In this document: positions 62,153 to 64,000 of the stretch, in pieces | Layout: the number at the start of each line of letters is the position of its first letter | Numbering within the stretch: position 1 is the stretch's first letter | Assembly (NCBI RefSeq): GCF_014284275.1 | Contig: NZ_JACOFU010000002.1 | Span: forward strand, 728,623-792,622 | Source of the DNA: Affinundibacterium amnicola | GTDB taxonomy: Bacteria > Pseudomonadota > Gammaproteobacteria > Burkholderiales > Burkholderiaceae_D | Length of the DNA stretch: 64,000 nt | Direction of reading: 5' to 3' | Notes under the pieces: generated by a model | What the model was told of the DNA's origin: nothing | What the model saw: only the letters and a program-made list of their open reading frames with translations | Databases searched by the model: none | Position numbers and translations under genes: made by a program

Positions 62153-64000
62153 ATGAAATTTACTGGTGAACGTTTCGTGCCCGAAGTGCACGGCGATATC
62201 GAGCTAGAACATCGTCATCGTTATCTGCAAGCATGTACCCTCGCCAAAGGTAAGGTGGTACTCGATATCGCAAGTGGCGAAGGTTATGGCTCTGCCATGT
62301 TGGCAGAACATGCCTTACAGGTCATCGGAGTCGATATCTCAGAACACGCGGTCGCTCATGCGCAGCAGCGCTACCAAGGTGACAATCTCGAATATCGAGT
62401 TGGCAGTTGCGCTGCTATACCATTGGCCGATGCCAGCGTGGATCTATTAGTGAGTTTTGAAACCATAGAACATCACGACCAGCATCAAGAAATGATGCAA
62501 GAAATTCGTCGTGTATTACGCAAAGATGGAATCTTGCTCATTTCTAGCCCAGACAAAATGAGCTATTCCGATGTACCTGGTTCGCATAATGAATTTCATG
62601 TAAAAGAACTGTATCAACATGAATTCAAACAACTGCTAGAAGGCTACTTTGACAACATTACCTACTTTGGGCAACGCATACTTTTTGGCTCAGGTATTTT
62701 CGCGCAATCTGAAACCACCGCATTAAATAGTTACTGGCAGCAGGAAGACACAATTCAAATCACGTCTGGCATGGCTAAGCCACTGTATTGGATTGCACTT
62801 GCTTCCAATCAAACCTTGCCGCAATTAGAAGCGAGTTTTTTTGAAAAGCCAATCGAAGATGCGGATGTCGTGTCAGCGCTACATACTGCGGTAGAACATA
62901 GAGAAAACGACGTCGTTTTACACAAGAAATGGGTAGCACATTTAGAGAATGATATCGCGATTCACCAACAACGCACACTTGAATTGCAAAACAGCCTGCA
63001 AGAGCAGATAGAAAGCGTCCACAATGCAGCGACACGATTACAACAGTATCAGCAATCACAAGAAACGCTAGCAGCTGAACTCACAGAAATAAAATCGCTA
63101 CATCAGCAATCGCAAGCAGAGGTCAAATCGCTGCATCAACAGTTAAAAACTTACCAGCAATCCGTCATCGATTACCGAATAGAGCTACAACAAAGTGCGA
63201 GCCGAGAAACCGAGCTTGGTCTAGAAATTAGCAACTTGCAAAATCAACTAAGCGCATTTAATGGCAAACTCGCAGGATTGACATGTGAACGTGACCACGC
63301 ATTTGCCAACATCGCCGAAATACGTGCCAGCAGATCATGGCGTTGGAGCGCACCTTTGCGCGGCTTGCGTCGCCTTATTCGCGGCGAAACGTCGGTGATC
63401 AAGACAGCGAGCCGCGTCGTCTTGAGTCGCGCAAAAAGAATGCTTCCTAGACCTATCGTTCAATTCCTAAAAACGCTGCAAGGAAAGTTTTTAAATATCA
63501 CCGCGATCATGCCGCATTCAAGTATGAATCAAGGCGCAATCGCGTCCATGGTGGCAGAGCGTTGCGCGGCGATGCAATTACCGATCTCCGTGTTCGTGCC
63601 GCCCGTGCTCACCGACGAACAATGTCCGCGCATCGATTTGAGTATCGTTACTTACAATAGCAGTCGTTGGATCGACAGCTTCGTTGCATCTCTACTCGCC
63701 TTAGATTATCCCAAGACCTTGCTCAGTGTATTTTTTGTCGATAATAGTTCTACTGATGACACGCTTGAGAAATTACAAACCAGCGCTCAAGTTTTATGTG
63801 TTCAAGGTATTGAGGTAGCTATTCAGGTCGCTCCCAATAATGGCTTCGGCGCGGGACATAATGTCGCCTTCAAAAAAGGCAGTGCCCCCTACTGTCTGGT
63901 GACCAATCTCGATCTGACTTTCGAAACGGATGCTTTGCGCCATGTGGTATCGACTGCGGTAGCAGATGTTGCTCACGCCGCCGCTTGGGAACTGCGCCAA
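62153..64000 (+). CDS. methyltransferase / coiled-coil / glycosyltransferase family 2 fusion (3' end outside window)
   Basis: The frame is open from the ATG at 62153 to the last base (616 residues visible). Residues about 1-225: SAM methyltransferase with VVLDIASGEGYG (about 34-45), VIGVDISEHAV and LVSFETIEHHDQ. Residues about 243-395: long coiled coil (HRENDVVLHKKWVAHLEND, LQEQIESVHNA, SLHQQSQAEVKSLHQQL). Residues about 395-415: SRSWRWSAPLRGLRRLIRG, a linker common before glycosyltransferases. From about 492: GT2-type core DLSIVTYNSSRW, FFVDNSSTDDT, NNGFGAGHN and LVTNLDL. It follows wzt by 23 bases. The methyl acceptor and the sugar are unknown. Confidence 0.88.
   Translation, partial: MKFTGERFVPEVHGDIELEHRHRYLQACTLAKGKVVLDIASGEGYGSAMLAEHALQVIGVDISEHAVAHAQQRYQGDNLEYRVGSCAAIPLADASVDLLVSFETIEHHDQHQEMMQEIRRVLRKDGILLISSPDKMSYSDVPGSHNEFHVKELYQHEFKQLLEGYFDNITYFGQRILFGSGIFAQSETTALNSYWQQEDTIQITSGMAKPLYWIALASNQTLPQLEASFFEKPIEDADVVSALHTAVEHRENDVVLHKKWVAHLENDIAIHQQRTLELQNSLQEQIESVHNAATRLQQYQQSQETLAAELTEIKSLHQQSQAEVKSLHQQLKTYQQSVIDYRIELQQSASRETELGLEISNLQNQLSAFNGKLAGLTCERDHAFANIAEIRASRSWRWSAPLRGLRRLIRGETSVIKTASRVVLSRAKRMLPRPIVQFLKTLQGKFLNITAIMPHSSMNQGAIASMVAERCAAMQLPISVFVPPVLTDEQCPRIDLSIVTYNSSRWIDSFVASLLALDYPKTLLSVFFVDNSSTDDTLEKLQTSAQVLCVQGIEVAIQVAPNNGFGAGHNVAFKKGSAPYCLVTNLDLTFETDALRHVVSTAVADVAHAAAWELRQ

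Noticed and set aside
1-64000. CRISPR arrays, tRNA or rRNA genes, transposase or phage genes
   Set aside because: None recognised: no regularly spaced repeats, no tRNA T-arm signature and no integrase or transposase motifs.

Overview
The window is chromosomal DNA of a Gram-negative betaproteobacterium. The protein families and several gene groupings (NarXL with a Dnr-like regulator, a phasin, a MocR regulator, Oxalobacteraceae-type small hypotheticals) suggest Burkholderiales, perhaps an Undibacterium-like Oxalobacteraceae member. That placement is inferred from protein style and moderate-to-low GC, not from a marker gene. I found no rRNA, tRNA, CRISPR array, prophage or transposase gene. Coding density is high, and most genes lie in short runs that overlap by 4 bases or end at clear stem-loop terminators.

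Left part (1-12.8 kb), signalling and periplasm: the 3' end of a PrpR-like sigma-54 activator; a compact CheY-CheC-GGDEF operon; two stand-alone family-3 solute-binding proteins; a GAF/PAS hybrid-sensor kinase; a secreted amidohydrolase; a DUF6445 oxygenase-like protein; a seven-repeat RCC1 lipoprotein; and a DyP peroxidase.

12.8-18.1 kb: a four-gene, translationally coupled ABC efflux operon (LolD-like ATPase, a double-length HlyD adaptor, a HlyD lipoprotein, a MacB-like permease). A consensus-like promoter with an 18-bp perfect palindrome over its -35 box drives it.

18.2-25.7 kb: a nitrate-response block (narK, Dnr-like regulator, narL, narX) with beta-carbonic anhydrase and moaA. No nitrate reductase is present here. 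Two related, inverted, MITE-like palindromic elements lie in the narK upstream region and behind moaA's 5' end.

25.8-36.1 kb: two very different convergent membrane kinases, an orphan heme-copper-oxidase-like membrane protein, and a MocR regulator divergent from a flavin-binding PNPOx-like protein. A third, unrelated MITE-like element lies in that divergent promoter.

36.4-49.9 kb: YeeE/YedE sulfur-transport pair followed by a class V aminotransferase, small hypotheticals, an outer-membrane beta-barrel, methyltransferases, a WbuC-type cupin with a MazG-like pyrophosphohydrolase, a phasin, a two-subunit molybdenum hydroxylase (IorAB type) and an HDOD protein. The molybdoenzyme would use the Moco pathway to which moaA belongs.

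50-59.5 kb: PilZ/YcgR c-di-GMP effector, AlkB, an envelope-sensing run (two LiaF-like membrane proteins, a LytS kinase, a LytTR regulator), a ParB-like protein, a parvulin, DUF1993, DUF2726 and ribA.

59.7-64 kb: start of an O-antigen/polysaccharide ABC-export locus: Wzm permease, Wzt ATPase with a C-terminal glycan-binding extension, and a large methyltransferase/coiled-coil/glycosyltransferase fusion that runs off the window end. This architecture recalls chain-terminating 'molecular ruler' systems.
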